Assembly: GCF_026241135.1 (NCBI RefSeq)
Contig: NZ_JAPFGA010000004.1
Coordinates: 238,759-302,758, forward strand
DNA from: Galbibacter kalidii
Lineage (GTDB): Bacteria; Bacteroidota; Bacteroidia; Flavobacteriales; Flavobacteriaceae
DNA length: 64,000 bases
Direction: 5' to 3'
The notes under the pieces were generated by a model that was not told the origin of the DNA, ran no database searches, and was given only the letters and a program-made list of their open reading frames with translations. Below are positions 46,206 to 55,367 of this stretch, piece after piece. Position numbers and translations under genes: made by a program. Position 1 is the first letter of the stretch. Each line of letters starts with the position of its first letter.

Positions 46206-47735
46206 TTAAAATCCCAGTTCATTTAGATATTTACTCATCTGTCCTTCAACTATTGCAAGCTTCTTTTTCAATTCTGTGATATTGCTTTGTGTTGCAGCAA
46301 CATCAATCTCCTCATCCTCCTCAAATGTATCTACATAGCGAGGTATGTTGAGATTGTATTCGTTTTCTTCCACTTCTTGAATAGTGGCTCGATACGCATA
46401 TTTTTCTTCCAACACTTTACTTTCACCCCCAGTCAAAGGAATAGCTTCTTGAAATGCGCGGTATGTATTGACAATCTTATCTATGTCCGTATCTTGCAGA
46501 CGATTCTGATTTGTGCTGGATTCATAACCCTCACTGGCATCTATAAAAAGGATATCTTTATTCTTTCCCTTTGCTCTATTAAAAATGAGGATAGCAGCAG
46601 GAATACTTGTTCCATAAAACAAGTTAGCTGGCAATCCAACCACCGCTTCCAGCAAGTTTTCTTCAATTAATTGCTTTCTTATTTTACTTTCACTGCTTCC
46701 CCTGAAAAGCACTCCATGAGGTAGAATAACCCCAACCCGACCTGTGTCGTGATACGTAGACTCAATCATGTGAGAAACAAAAGCATAATCCCCCTTGCTC
46801 TTTGGTGGAGTTCCTCTATGGAAACGATTAAACTGATCAGAAATAGCATTGTCAGCTCCCCATTTATCTAATGAGAATGGAGGATTTGCTCCCACTATAT
46901 TTCCTTTAAGCAGGCTATCCTCTTCCAGCAACTTAGGATTGTTCAAAGTATCTCCCCATTCAATAGTAGCATCATCTATCTCATGTAAAAACATGTTCAT
47001 ACGAGCAAGCGCCCAGGTGCTTCCATTGATTTCCTGACCATAGAGAGAATAGTTTTTATTTCCAACCTCTTTAGCTAGCTTAATTAACAATGAACCTGAA
47101 CCACAGGTAGGATCAATGATACGGTCTCCCGGCTGGGGATTGAGCAGCTTAGCTAATAGTTTCGAAACCTGGGCAGGAGTATAAAATTCCCCCGCTTTCT
47201 TTCCGGCATCACTGGCAAACTTTTCAATAAGATATTCATAAGCATCACCAATAACATCATTATCCTCTAAATGTGAAGGCTGTAAATCTAGTGCAGAAAA
47301 GTCAACCAATAGATTTTTAAGCCTTCTGTTTCTATCTTTAGTCTGACCAAGGTTTGCTTCTGAATTGAAGTCAATATTTCGAAATACACGTTCCAGTTTA
47401 CTTCGGTTGGCATCCTCCATACTTTCCAGAGCAGTATTGATTAATTCACCAATATTTGCAGCATTTCTGTTTTCAAATAAATAGTCGAAAGTACAAGTAT
47501 CGGGTAACTGGAAACGCTCATTCTTTAATGCTCTTTGTACTCTTATTTCATCACCACTATACTTCTCTGCATAGAAATTCTTTTTATCTTTCCATACATC
47601 TGAAACATATTTTACAAAAAGCATAGTCAGGATATAATCCTTGTACTGGGATGGATCAATAACACCTCTAAATGTGTCACATGCCTTCCAAACAATATTG
47701 TTAATCTCGTTCTGTGTAATCGGTTTTTTAATCAT
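46206..47735 (-). CDS. hsdM: Type I modification methyltransferase subunit M
   Basis: A 509-residue adenine-N6 methyltransferase. The N-terminal HsdM_N domain is followed by EFYTPAQVSKLLAKLL, the AdoMet motif DPTCGSGSLL (208-217) and catalytic NPPF (284-287). With HsdS it methylates the recognition site; with HsdR it completes the restriction complex. Its ATG overlaps the half-hsdS stop (ATGA). Confidence 0.96.
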   Translation of the reverse strand: MIKKPITQNEINNIVWKACDTFRGVIDPSQYKDYILTMLFVKYVSDVWKDKKNFYAEKYSGDEIRVQRALKNERFQLPDTCTFDYLFENRNAANIGELINTALESMEDANRSKLERVFRNIDFNSEANLGQTKDRNRRLKNLLVDFSALDLQPSHLEDNDVIGDAYEYLIEKFASDAGKKAGEFYTPAQVSKLLAKLLNPQPGDRIIDPTCGSGSLLIKLAKEVGNKNYSLYGQEINGSTWALARMNMFLHEIDDATIEWGDTLNNPKLLEEDSLLKGNIVGANPPFSLDKWGADNAISDQFNRFHRGTPPKSKGDYAFVSHMIESTYHDTGRVGVILPHGVLFRGSSESKIRKQLIEENLLEAVVGLPANLFYGTSIPAAILIFNRAKGKNKDILFIDASEGYESSTNQNRLQDTDIDKIVNTYRAFQEAIPLTGGESKVLEEKYAYRATIQEVEENEYNLNIPRYVDTFEEDEEIDVAATQSNITELKKKLAIVEGQMSKYLNELGF

Positions 47736-48298
47736 GCTTTTTGATAAATTATATTTTTAATGATGGCTTGATATACTTTTTGTTTTTCTGAAATAATCTG
47801 CTTTGATATTTCCATATCCTTATAATGCAAAGATTTAATAGCAATTGCTTTTTGTTGTAATTCCAAGGAAGGAAGCTTTACTGTAAAAGCTTCCAATTCA
47901 GATTTACGAATGGAAGGAATAGAGCTCCCTACACCAAGAGTCTGAAAATAAGCCTGTGTTTGAGGCATATTAAATAATGTAGTCAGAAATTCAGGTATCA
48001 CCTTTAATGGATCAGGTTTGATAACAAAAAATATTGAAGACGCTATTGCCGGGCCAAATTCCCTGTTGTAAGTCCAAGCAAAGTTCCTCATTCCTTTTCC
48101 AACTAGTAAAATATCCCCATCTTCAAGAAGGTGAGCTTTCTTTTTTTGGTCTATCTCAACGAAAGTATCAACTTCATCTATTTGATTGCCCCAATCATCA
48201 AAATGCTTGGCTTGCAAATAGACCGCATCTCCAACATTCTTAGGTTTTACATATAAACCAAATTGCAATTGAGCAATGTCCCCTAATTTTACCTTCAT
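47732..48298 (-). CDS. Half-size type I specificity subunit (one TRD)
   Basis: A 188-residue protein with the layout of one HsdS half: MKVKLGDIAQLQFGLYVK at the start, a target-recognition region with FAWTYNREFGPAIASSIFFVI, then the LPSLELQQKAIAIKSLHYKDMEIS spacer helix. Half-subunits can dimerise to form a palindromic-site specificity unit. It is the first gene of the operon, so it could give the same HsdM a second specificity. The recognition sequence is unknown. Confidence 0.82.
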   Translation of the reverse strand: MKVKLGDIAQLQFGLYVKPKNVGDAVYLQAKHFDDWGNQIDEVDTFVEIDQKKKAHLLEDGDILLVGKGMRNFAWTYNREFGPAIASSIFFVIKPDPLKVIPEFLTTLFNMPQTQAYFQTLGVGSSIPSIRKSELEAFTVKLPSLELQQKAIAIKSLHYKDMEISKQIISEKQKVYQAIIKNIIYQKA

Positions 48299-48708
48299 TT
48301 AATTTGTAGATTATTTCAAATTCACTACAAAGGTATGAAAAATTTCATTATTTAAATAAAATTATTTTGTAGAGATTTTCAAATTTAAAATATTAAATAA
48401 AAAAATCCTCTTGTCATTAAATACAAAAAGGAATACCCATTTACTTTTTCACCACCAAATGACTTCCCCTAGAGGCATTCAGCAGACATCCTGCTGTTTT
48501 ATCTGTCAACAGATTGTTTTTTGTAGTTTGAATTAGTAACAATCTATGTCTATCCTTTTACTAATTGCTGCATTGTATAGAGAAATTCTTTTGAATAATT
48601 TCAAATTATACGGTCGGATAGATTCATTTCGTTATTTATTGATTGTCAGTATTTTGAAATTCAATAAGAAGTACTAACCTTAAACCTCAAACAATTACAT
48701 TAATTCAA
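48299..48708. other. Gene-free junction between defence operon and conjugative remnant
   Basis: About 410 very AT-rich bases with divergent genes on either side. A possible promoter of the defence operon lies at the left end (48328-48335). No tRNA, insertion-sequence gene or clear direct repeat was found. The segment CAGCAGACATCCTGCTG near 48480 is a short palindrome. Confidence 0.5.
48328..48335 (-). promoter_or_regulatory. Possible -7 box for the defence operon
   Basis: On the minus strand it reads TACCTTTG, matching TAnnTTTG, about 30 bases ahead of the first ATG. No TTG is found at a proper -33 distance, so the match is partial. Confidence 0.35.
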
Positions 48709-48918
48709 ATGAAAACAGCTTACTTATATGTCCTTGTCAGCACGGACGAACAAAAGAGAAAGGGATACTCCTTACCCGAACAGGAAGACCGCTTACTGAA
48801 ATATTGCAGGTACAACAATATCGAAGTCAAAGGCATTTACTGTGAAGACTACTCTGCCAAGAATTTTAACCGACCTGAATGGAAAAAACTTATTTGGTTT
48901 TTTTTCAAAAAAAGATGA
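48709..48918 (+). pseudogene. Truncated serine recombinase
   Basis: Sixty-nine codons corresponding to the N-terminus of a large/small serine recombinase (AYLYVLVSTDEQKRKGYSLPEQEDRLLKYCRYN). The usual YxRVSTDEQ arginine is Leu here, and the frame ends after a T-rich slip-like tract (TGGTTTTTTTTC). No continuation was found downstream. The recombinase is thus a fragment, and the Arg-to-Leu change would remove a catalytic residue. Confidence 0.75.
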
Positions 48919-49285
48919 GAAACGCTAAAAATAGTTTGCAAGTTGGGTAATCATTGCAGTTAAGGGTTTAGTAATGTTGTTTACTGCCTTCTTTTGATAA
49001 CTACTAAAATCACAAAATTTAATACACAACCATCCTATTTCTTCATTTTCTCTTCTTATATAGACACACAATCTATAAAATTAAAAAGCAAGGTTGAATC
49101 CTTATTCTTTCAATTAAAGCTCAAAAACTTAATAGTTTAAAAGAGCCTCAAAAATTAATGAAATATTTTTTATGTGCTTTTGTTAGCTATAAACATATAG
49201 ATTTATTTAATTAATTCTCTAATTGGAGAATAAAATTTTTAAGTTGAATGTTTCAAGCATTATTCACTTAAAATTTAAATTAATT
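48919..49285. other. Gene-free segment before rteC
   Basis: AT-rich, with many stops in all frames. I see no recombinase continuation, no promoter match and no repeat. An open frame from 49223 in phase with rteC adds 21 residues of non-conserved type and is not used. Confidence 0.4.
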
Positions 49286-50137
49286 ATGACAAATTCTATT
49301 TACCAAGAAGCACTAGAACGCATCAAATCAAAAGAAAAAAATGTGAGCTTTTACAGTGACAACATTATTGATGAAACGTACAAAATGATAATTTTCACCA
49401 AGGATTTACTTAATGAACTGAAAACCCACGTATTAAGGCAAGGATTCTCAGACATGCGAGAAGAAATTAGTTTTTTCAAGCAGATAAAACCAAAAATCCT
49501 GGGTAAGCTCGTTTATTACAACAAGCTTTCGCGAATAGAAACAACCCGTCCCGTGAGCAATGGAAAGCTGTACAACACCTACTATTCCAACCATATGAAG
49601 GATTTAAAAAGGGAATTTAAAGTTCATATCCTGAATTCTAATTTCTATAGATATTACCGATCTGGCCGAACTGATAAGGACGAAATCTATTTTAGGTTGG
49701 GGCATATCAATTTTTATGATGGGTTGAACAGTTTTGTCTTTGAGATAGACACCCATTTTTCGACCTATTACGACTACAAAATCGCACGCATCATTGCCAA
49801 TGAATTACTTTATACCTATCTCCTTTCAAAAATAGAGCCTTACAATCATCCAGGTACGTTAACCACAGTCATGCCATTTGAAAATGGGAAAGTTCGTTGG
49901 ACTGATTCAAAAAATGCCCTGATTGAACTGCTCTATGCTCTTCATGTTACCGGTTCTATTTCCAATGGCCGTATAAGCCTAAAGAAGTTAAGTATCCTAT
50001 TTCAAGAATTGTTCAGCGTTCAATTGGGAGATATCCACCATGCCTTTCATCGTATGAAAGACCGTGCAGATGACAGAACCATATTTTTAAATCATTTGAA
50101 AAAATCTTTAGAACAATATATGGACAAAAATTTATGA
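49286..50137 (+). CDS. rteC: RteC-family regulator
   Basis: A 283-residue protein of the RteC family, which in CTnDOT activates excision genes in response to the RteA/RteB system. The C-terminal segment (KNALIELLYALHVTGSISNGRISLKKLSILFQELFSVQLGDIHHAFHRMKDR) is the winged-helix-like region typical of the family. ATG 49286 is chosen over the upstream start at 49223 because family members begin close to it. RteA and RteB are absent in the window. Confidence 0.87.
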   Translation: MTNSIYQEALERIKSKEKNVSFYSDNIIDETYKMIIFTKDLLNELKTHVLRQGFSDMREEISFFKQIKPKILGKLVYYNKLSRIETTRPVSNGKLYNTYYSNHMKDLKREFKVHILNSNFYRYYRSGRTDKDEIYFRLGHINFYDGLNSFVFEIDTHFSTYYDYKIARIIANELLYTYLLSKIEPYNHPGTLTTVMPFENGKVRWTDSKNALIELLYALHVTGSISNGRISLKKLSILFQELFSVQLGDIHHAFHRMKDRADDRTIFLNHLKKSLEQYMDKNL

Positions 50138-50427
50138 GCAACTACTTTTACTTTCCAGTTCATTAAGCAGTTATGCCTGACAGACCCTTATCAAATGCAT
50201 AGCTGCTTTTTAATTTTCCTTACCCATAAAGTACCCATTGGCAATACCTATCCACTCGCCAATAAATAATTCTAAAAAAACACAATTAACTAACAAACAG
50301 TGATTTACATAAGTGTTAAAAATTGTTAAAAATGACATTTACTTGGTTGTTGCTTGGCTTTTCCTTGTAAGAATAATTTATAGCTCTTCTTCAATTTTGC
50401 CTATTCAAACGCAATAAATCATTAAAA
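50138..50427. other. Intergenic region between rteC and the HTH genes
   Basis: No gene. It contains AT-rich sequence and a TTGTTAAAAATGAC-type stretch before the broken HTH gene; operator sites for the HTH proteins would be expected here, but none can be identified with confidence. Confidence 0.35.
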
Positions 50428-50496
50428 ATGGAAATCATAGACATTGAAAGAAACTCGATAATTAAAGAAAGTAATCCTAAAGTCCTGCCCATATGA
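50428..50496 (+). pseudogene. Possible remnant of the first HTH/excisionase gene
   Basis: A 22-codon frame, MEIIDIERNSIIKESNPKVLPI, overlaps the next start (ATGA). Related elements usually carry a first helix-turn-helix gene beginning MEI-IE in this position. Here only the two ends appear joined, with the DNA-binding middle missing, suggesting an internal deletion. It could alternatively be a short leader ORF. Confidence 0.4.
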
Positions 50497-50801
50497 ATAT
50501 TGACAGAATGGAATTTATCAATTGGATGGAACGCATTATGAGCCGGTTTGATATGCTGGATGACCGCATAGGGGATACGCAAAGAAACTGGAACAGTATT
50601 GATGGGGAAGAATTGTTGGACAACCAAGACCTGCTCCAGATGCTCAAAATAAGTAACCGCTCTTTGCAACGTTACCGGTCTTCCGGAAAGCTGTCGTATT
50701 ACACCATCAGTGGGAAACTCTATTATAAACTTTCGGATGTGCACCAGTTCATCAGGGAGAGTTTTACGGCATCATCTTCCAAGAAGAAAGCCAGCAAATG
50801 A
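50493..50801 (+). CDS. Helix-turn-helix (excisionase/MerR-like) protein
   Basis: A 102-residue protein. The C-terminal two-thirds is a winged HTH of the excisionase type: LLDNQDLLQMLKISNRSLQRYRSSGKLSYYTISGKLYYKLSDVHQFI. The N-terminal helix starts MNIDRMEFINWMERIMSRF. Probably controls excision or transfer genes of the element. Its start overlaps the upstream 22-codon frame. Confidence 0.85.
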   Translation: MNIDRMEFINWMERIMSRFDMLDDRIGDTQRNWNSIDGEELLDNQDLLQMLKISNRSLQRYRSSGKLSYYTISGKLYYKLSDVHQFIRESFTASSSKKKASK

Positions 50802-50905
50802 CAAATACTGCCAATGAGCGCCAATATTTATATAGCTATGATGGCACCTTTTACTTTCGTCTGGATGAAACTCAAAATATAAAATTATGGGTGAAGAAAT
50901 TTTAG
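50798..50905 (+). CDS. Possible small protein between the HTH and DUF3945 genes
   Basis: A 35-codon frame (MTNTANERQYLYSYDGTFYF...) that overlaps the HTH stop by 4 bases (ATGA) and the DUF3945 start by 19 bases. The overlaps on both sides suggest translational coupling, but the protein is not recognised and chance cannot be excluded. Confidence 0.35.
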   Translation: MTNTANERQYLYSYDGTFYFRLDETQNIKLWVKKF

Positions 50906-52344
50906 GTAATCAGAATACCCCGGAACAATTATCGGACATCTTACTGGTTCTCGATAAGGAAAAGAAAAAAATCCAGGCCGTAAAGGGGGTGGACGAAGAT
51001 GGCAAACTGGAAACTGTTGACCCTACCAAAAAAAACCAGAACCAGTTTATGCGTGTGGACAGGCATGGGGATTTCATCTCCAATTTCTTTTCCAATTTTT
51101 ACAGCCAATTGAAGAACCCTACCGATTTTTCATTTTTCAAAGTGCCACGAGCCCTTGCCACAGAAACAGCAAAGCAAATTCAAAAGCACTTAAAAGCCCC
51201 TACCAAAGAGGGCAAGCAATTAATGGATCAATATGAAATAAACCCGGAACCACAAAAAGATATAACACAAGAAAATCAGAATACTATGGAAACAAAACAA
51301 GAAACAACGCAAACACCCAAAACCAATGGGTACCGTTACCAGCCAGAGCAAATTGATTGGGAGACTATGGCCAACCTGGGGTTGAGCAAGGAACGTCTCG
51401 AAAAGAAAAATTTGCTCGACCCCCTGTTAAAAGGGTACAAAACAAATCAATTGGTGCCTGTCAGCGTTAATCTGGGAACGGCGGTCATACGGATGGATGC
51501 CCGTTTGTCTTTGCAACAAAACAGTGAAGGGAAAGTAGTCGGTGCCATCCACGGGATCCGTAAAGAACCCAATCTGGACTTTCCATTTTTCGGCCACGAG
51601 TTCAGCAAAGAAGATAAGGAAAACTTATTGGATACAGGGAATATGGGACGTGTGGTGAACCTGACCAATCCCAAAACAGGGGAAACCATTCCATCCATTA
51701 TCAGCGTGGACCGATTGACCAATGAATTGGTCGCCCTGCGCACGGAGTGGATGAAAATCCCCGACGAAATCAAAGGAATCACTCTCAACGAAGAACAAAA
51801 ACAGACTTTACAGGAAGGTAAGCCCCTCCATTTAGAGGGAATGATTTCCAAAAAAGGAACCCCGTTCAATGCAACGGTACAGTTCAATGCGGACAAACGC
51901 TATGTAGAGTTTCTTTTTGACAGGAACAATGTGAAGAAACAAGTACAAAGCAATCAGCAGAACCAATCCCATGAAGTTCCAAGAACCTTCAGAGGAAAAG
52001 AACTTACCGATAAGCAATATGAAAAGTTCAAGGATGGCCAAACTGTTTATATAAGTGGTCTGGTAGATAAAAAAGGGCAAAAGTACCAAGGGTATATTAC
52101 CTACAACAAGGAAACAGGTAAAACAGGCTTTTCGTTCAAAAACCCAAATAAAATCAAAGTACAGGTGCAACCCACTGAAGCTCATAAAACACAGAAAGCG
52201 GTCAATTCGGAAGGTAAAACCAATGAGGCGACCAAGAACATCAAAAAGCCTTTAAAATCGGGACAAAAGAACCCTGACAGCAAAGAACAGCAAGAGCAAC
52301 AAAAACCAAAAGCCCCTGCAAAATCCAAAGGCAGAAAAATGTAG
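50887..52344 (+). CDS. DUF4099/DUF3945-domain protein of the conjugative element
   Basis: A 485-residue hydrophilic protein seen in Bacteroidota conjugative elements. An N-terminal region (ILLVLDKEKKKIQAVKGVDEDG) is followed by a DUF4099-like segment (QIDWETMANLGLSKERLEKKNLLDPLLKGYKTNQLVPVSV) and DUF3945-like repeats (LNEEQKQTLQEGKPLHLEGMISKKG; LTDKQYEKFKDGQTVYISGLVDKKG). The C-terminal 70 residues are Lys/Gln-rich and disordered. Function unknown; its neighbour TopB suggests a role in DNA processing. Confidence 0.85.
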   Translation: MGEEILGNQNTPEQLSDILLVLDKEKKKIQAVKGVDEDGKLETVDPTKKNQNQFMRVDRHGDFISNFFSNFYSQLKNPTDFSFFKVPRALATETAKQIQKHLKAPTKEGKQLMDQYEINPEPQKDITQENQNTMETKQETTQTPKTNGYRYQPEQIDWETMANLGLSKERLEKKNLLDPLLKGYKTNQLVPVSVNLGTAVIRMDARLSLQQNSEGKVVGAIHGIRKEPNLDFPFFGHEFSKEDKENLLDTGNMGRVVNLTNPKTGETIPSIISVDRLTNELVALRTEWMKIPDEIKGITLNEEQKQTLQEGKPLHLEGMISKKGTPFNATVQFNADKRYVEFLFDRNNVKKQVQSNQQNQSHEVPRTFRGKELTDKQYEKFKDGQTVYISGLVDKKGQKYQGYITYNKETGKTGFSFKNPNKIKVQVQPTEAHKTQKAVNSEGKTNEATKNIKKPLKSGQKNPDSKEQQEQQKPKAPAKSKGRKM

Positions 52345-52363
52345 TCCATAAAAACAATATGGT

Positions 52364-54448
52364 ATGAAAACAGTGATTGCAGAAAAGCCGAGCGTGGCTC
52401 GGGAAATCGCCCGCTTGTTGGGAGCCTCCGAAAAACAGGATGGCTATTTAACGGGTAATGGTTATCAAGTTACCTGGGCTTTTGGGCATCTGATAGGGCT
52501 GGAAATGCCGGAAGATTATGGATTGACCGGCTTTAGAAAAGAAAACCTGCCTATTTTGCCTGATCCGTTCCAACTAACGGTACGAAAAGTAAAAAAGGGA
52601 GAGTTGCACAATGCTGATCCGAGGGCGGTAAAGCAACTGAAGGTTATCGAACTGCTCTTTAATGGTTGTGACTCCATCATCGCCGCTACCGATGCCGGAC
52701 GTGAGGGGGAACTGATATTCCGATACATTTATGAATGCCTTAAATGCGACAAACCTTTTGAGCGACTGTGGATCAGCTCCCTGACTGAAAAAGCCATTAA
52801 GCAGGGCTTTGACAATTTAAAGCCCGGAAGCGATTTTGATGGATTGTACCGGGCCGCGCAAGGCAGAAACCGTGCCGACTGGTTGGTGGGCATCAATGCT
52901 ACACAAGCCCTCTCCATTGCCGCAGGTAATGGTATTTACTCGCTTGGTAGGGTACAAACACCAACGTTGGCATTGATATGCAGGCGGTATCTGGAAAACA
53001 AGAAATTTTCGGTACAGAAATACTGGCAAATCCAATTGAGGCACCAAAAGGAATTTATCACCTTTAAAAGCCTTTCCAAAACCAAATGGGAAGACAAAAA
53101 ACAAGTAGAAAACGCGTTAAGGGCTATTGAAAGGAACGGTAAGGCTACCATCACATCCGTAGAAACCAAAAACGTTACGGAACAACCGCCCTTGCTCTTT
53201 GATCTGACAGGCCTGCAAAAAGAAGCCAACAAAAAGTTGAACCTTTCAGCAAAAGAAACCCTGAACATTGCCCAAAGCCTCTATGAAAAGAAATTCATCA
53301 CCTATCCCAGAACCGGAAGCAAGTATATTCCGGAGGATATCTGGACAGAAATCCCAAGTCTTGCAAGGGCATTACAGGATCGGGAAACTTGCGGACAGGA
53401 TGTATCCAGAATGAAGTGGGGCCAGTTCAATAAACGTATGGTAAATGATTTACGTGTAACGGACCATCACGGACTGTTGACCACGGAAAAAATCCCTTCT
53501 GCTTTATCCGCCAGGGAAAATGCGGTTTATGACCTGATTGCCTTTCGCTTGCTGGAGTCCCTATCCGATGCTTGCCATAAAGAAATAACGGATATTGTTT
53601 TACAGGTACTGCACTATGAGTTTACAACAAGGGGATGTAAAATACTAACACCCGGATGGCGGACCATAAGGGGTAATTTTTCCGATAAAGATTCTGGAAC
53701 TGTGCAAGAGCTTCCGCAATTAAAAAAGAATGATGAACTCAAAATCAAAGAAGTCTCCGTATTGGAAAAAAAGACCAAACCGCCTGCACTTTATACTGAA
53801 GCAAGCTTGTTATCCGCAATGGAAACTGCCGGAAAACAAATTGAGGGAAAAGAAGAACGGAAAGCCTTGCAAAACATAGGAATCGGTACACCTGCTACAC
53901 GGTCAGCAATCATAGAAACACTTTTCAAGCGCCAGTATATATGCAAGCAAAAGAAGTCACTTATCCCCACTGAGAAAGGATTACAGGTGTACGAGTTGGT
54001 CAAGGACAGGAAAATTGCCGATGTAGCCATGACCGCCGAATGGGAACTGGCCTTACAAAAAGTCGAGAATAACGAAGCTGATGCCAGAGCTTTTCAAAAG
54101 GAAATGGAAACCTATGCCGCATCCATTACCGACGAACTGTTACAAACTTCTATTGCCAAAGACAACTTGCCCAAACTGGTTTGCCCAAAATGTAAAAACC
54201 GGCATTTGGTTATCTGGGACAAAATCGTGAAATGTCCTGGTGAAGGGTGCAACTGGCTACAGTTTCGCAAAGTGTGCGGGGTGCAAATCGGTATGACCAA
54301 TATAGAAAGCCTTGTGAGCAAAGGCAAAACCTCACTTATCAAAGGGATGAAAAGCAGATCGGGAAAAAAGTTCAATGCCTACATTATATTGGATGATAAA
54401 GCTGAAAGTTCCTTTGAATTTGAAAAAAATAAAACCTACAAAAAGTAA
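52364..54448 (+). CDS. topB: DNA topoisomerase III (type IA)
   Basis: A 694-residue type IA topoisomerase. TOPRIM motif: VIAEKPSVAREIA and ATDAGREGELIFRYIY. The active-site tyrosine is Tyr314 in FITYPRTGSKYIPED. A short C-terminal zinc-ribbon-like region (LVCPKCKNRHLVIWDKIVKCPGEGC) follows. The element-borne enzyme probably acts in DNA processing during excision or transfer. It starts 19 bases after the DUF3945 gene and its stop overlaps the ORF6N start by one base. Confidence 0.95.
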   Translation: MKTVIAEKPSVAREIARLLGASEKQDGYLTGNGYQVTWAFGHLIGLEMPEDYGLTGFRKENLPILPDPFQLTVRKVKKGELHNADPRAVKQLKVIELLFNGCDSIIAATDAGREGELIFRYIYECLKCDKPFERLWISSLTEKAIKQGFDNLKPGSDFDGLYRAAQGRNRADWLVGINATQALSIAAGNGIYSLGRVQTPTLALICRRYLENKKFSVQKYWQIQLRHQKEFITFKSLSKTKWEDKKQVENALRAIERNGKATITSVETKNVTEQPPLLFDLTGLQKEANKKLNLSAKETLNIAQSLYEKKFITYPRTGSKYIPEDIWTEIPSLARALQDRETCGQDVSRMKWGQFNKRMVNDLRVTDHHGLLTTEKIPSALSARENAVYDLIAFRLLESLSDACHKEITDIVLQVLHYEFTTRGCKILTPGWRTIRGNFSDKDSGTVQELPQLKKNDELKIKEVSVLEKKTKPPALYTEASLLSAMETAGKQIEGKEERKALQNIGIGTPATRSAIIETLFKRQYICKQKKSLIPTEKGLQVYELVKDRKIADVAMTAEWELALQKVENNEADARAFQKEMETYAASITDELLQTSIAKDNLPKLVCPKCKNRHLVIWDKIVKCPGEGCNWLQFRKVCGVQIGMTNIESLVSKGKTSLIKGMKSRSGKKFNAYIILDDKAESSFEFEKNKTYKK

Positions 54449-55329
54449 TGGAAAAGAAACCGCTCATTGCGCCCAAAAAAATCAAAACCCTGATTTATAC
54501 CATACGTGGTAAACAAGTGATGTTGGACAGCGATCTCGCTTCGTTATATCAAGTGGAGACAAAGAACCTCAATCGAGCCGTGAAAAGAAACATAGAAAGG
54601 TTCCCGGACTCGTTCTGCTTTCAATTGACTGAAGAGGAAGTTGAAAACTTGAGGTTCCAATTTGGCACCTCAAGTTCGAACCACGGAGGAAGGCGTTATT
54701 TTCCAATGGTTTTTTCGGAGTCGGGAGTGGCAATGGCTTCTGCCGTACTCCGGTCCAAAATTGCCATTAAAGTCAGTGTTGAAATTATGGAAACCTTTGT
54801 AGAGATGCGAAGGATGCTTATCGGTAATGCCTCCCTGTTTCATCGCTTGGACAAGATGGAACTGAAACAACTGGAAGCCGACCAGAAATTTGAAGAAATC
54901 TTTAAAGCCCTGGAAAGCGATAAGCTCCACAGCGAAAAAGGAATTTTTTATGACGGGCAGGTTTTTGATGCCTATGCCTTTGTATCGGACATCATCCGCA
55001 ATGCCAAAAGCTCTATCATCCTTATTGATAATTATGTGGACGATACGGTACTGACCTTGCTCGGAAAGCGTAACCAATCAGTATCAGCCACTATTTATAC
55101 CAAAAGCATTAATAAACAATTACAACTGGATGTACAACGGTACAACAACCAATATCCTTCGGTTGAAGTTGAAACCTTTTCGGATGCCCACGACCGCTTC
55201 CTCATCATTGACGGAACGGAGCTATACCACATCGGGGCTTCACTCAAAGACCTGGGTAAAAAGTGGTTTGCCTTTTCGAGAATGGATATTGAAGCCGGTA
55301 AAATACTTCAAAAACTTTCCCAACGATAA
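54448..55329 (+). CDS. ORF6N-domain DNA-binding protein
   Basis: A 293-residue protein. The N-terminal ORF6N domain (IKTLIYTIRGKQVMLDSDLASLYQVETKNLNRAVKRNIERFPDSFCFQLT...FSESGVAMASAVLRS) resembles phage anti-repressor/KilA-N DNA binders. A coiled-coil middle (LDKMELKQLEADQKFEEIF) precedes a C-terminal domain with IILIDNYVDDTVLTLLGKR and DAHDRFLIID, similar to nuclease-like PLD folds. Function in the element is unknown; overlap with topB by one base implies one operon. Confidence 0.87.
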   Translation: MEKKPLIAPKKIKTLIYTIRGKQVMLDSDLASLYQVETKNLNRAVKRNIERFPDSFCFQLTEEEVENLRFQFGTSSSNHGGRRYFPMVFSESGVAMASAVLRSKIAIKVSVEIMETFVEMRRMLIGNASLFHRLDKMELKQLEADQKFEEIFKALESDKLHSEKGIFYDGQVFDAYAFVSDIIRNAKSSIILIDNYVDDTVLTLLGKRNQSVSATIYTKSINKQLQLDVQRYNNQYPSVEVETFSDAHDRFLIIDGTELYHIGASLKDLGKKWFAFSRMDIEAGKILQKLSQR

Positions 55330-55336
55330 CAAAAGG

Positions 55337-55367
55337 ACCCTCTGGATTTTCAGAGGGTTTGTTCTTT
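55337..55367. terminator. Hairpin between convergent ORF6N and H1-like genes
   Basis: ACCCTCTG / CAGAGGGT, loop GATTTT, followed by a T-rich tract. Confidence 0.6.

Larger units (their letters stand above)
35341..48298 (-). other. Composite defence operon: type I R-M with zinc-hook ATPase, Argonaute and membrane protein
   Basis: Eight minus-strand genes run in the order half-hsdS, hsdM, hsdS, ATPase, Argonaute, two-TM protein, hsdR, protease. Junctions are: ATGA overlap; TAA-ATG with no gap; 1 base; 5 bases; 13-base overlap; 2 bases; 8-base overlap. Such packing throughout implies one transcript. No terminator, repeat or tRNA interrupts it. The region is flanked by repeat-rich tRNA DNA on one side and a decayed conjugative element on the other, consistent with acquisition as an island. 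Confidence 0.85.
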
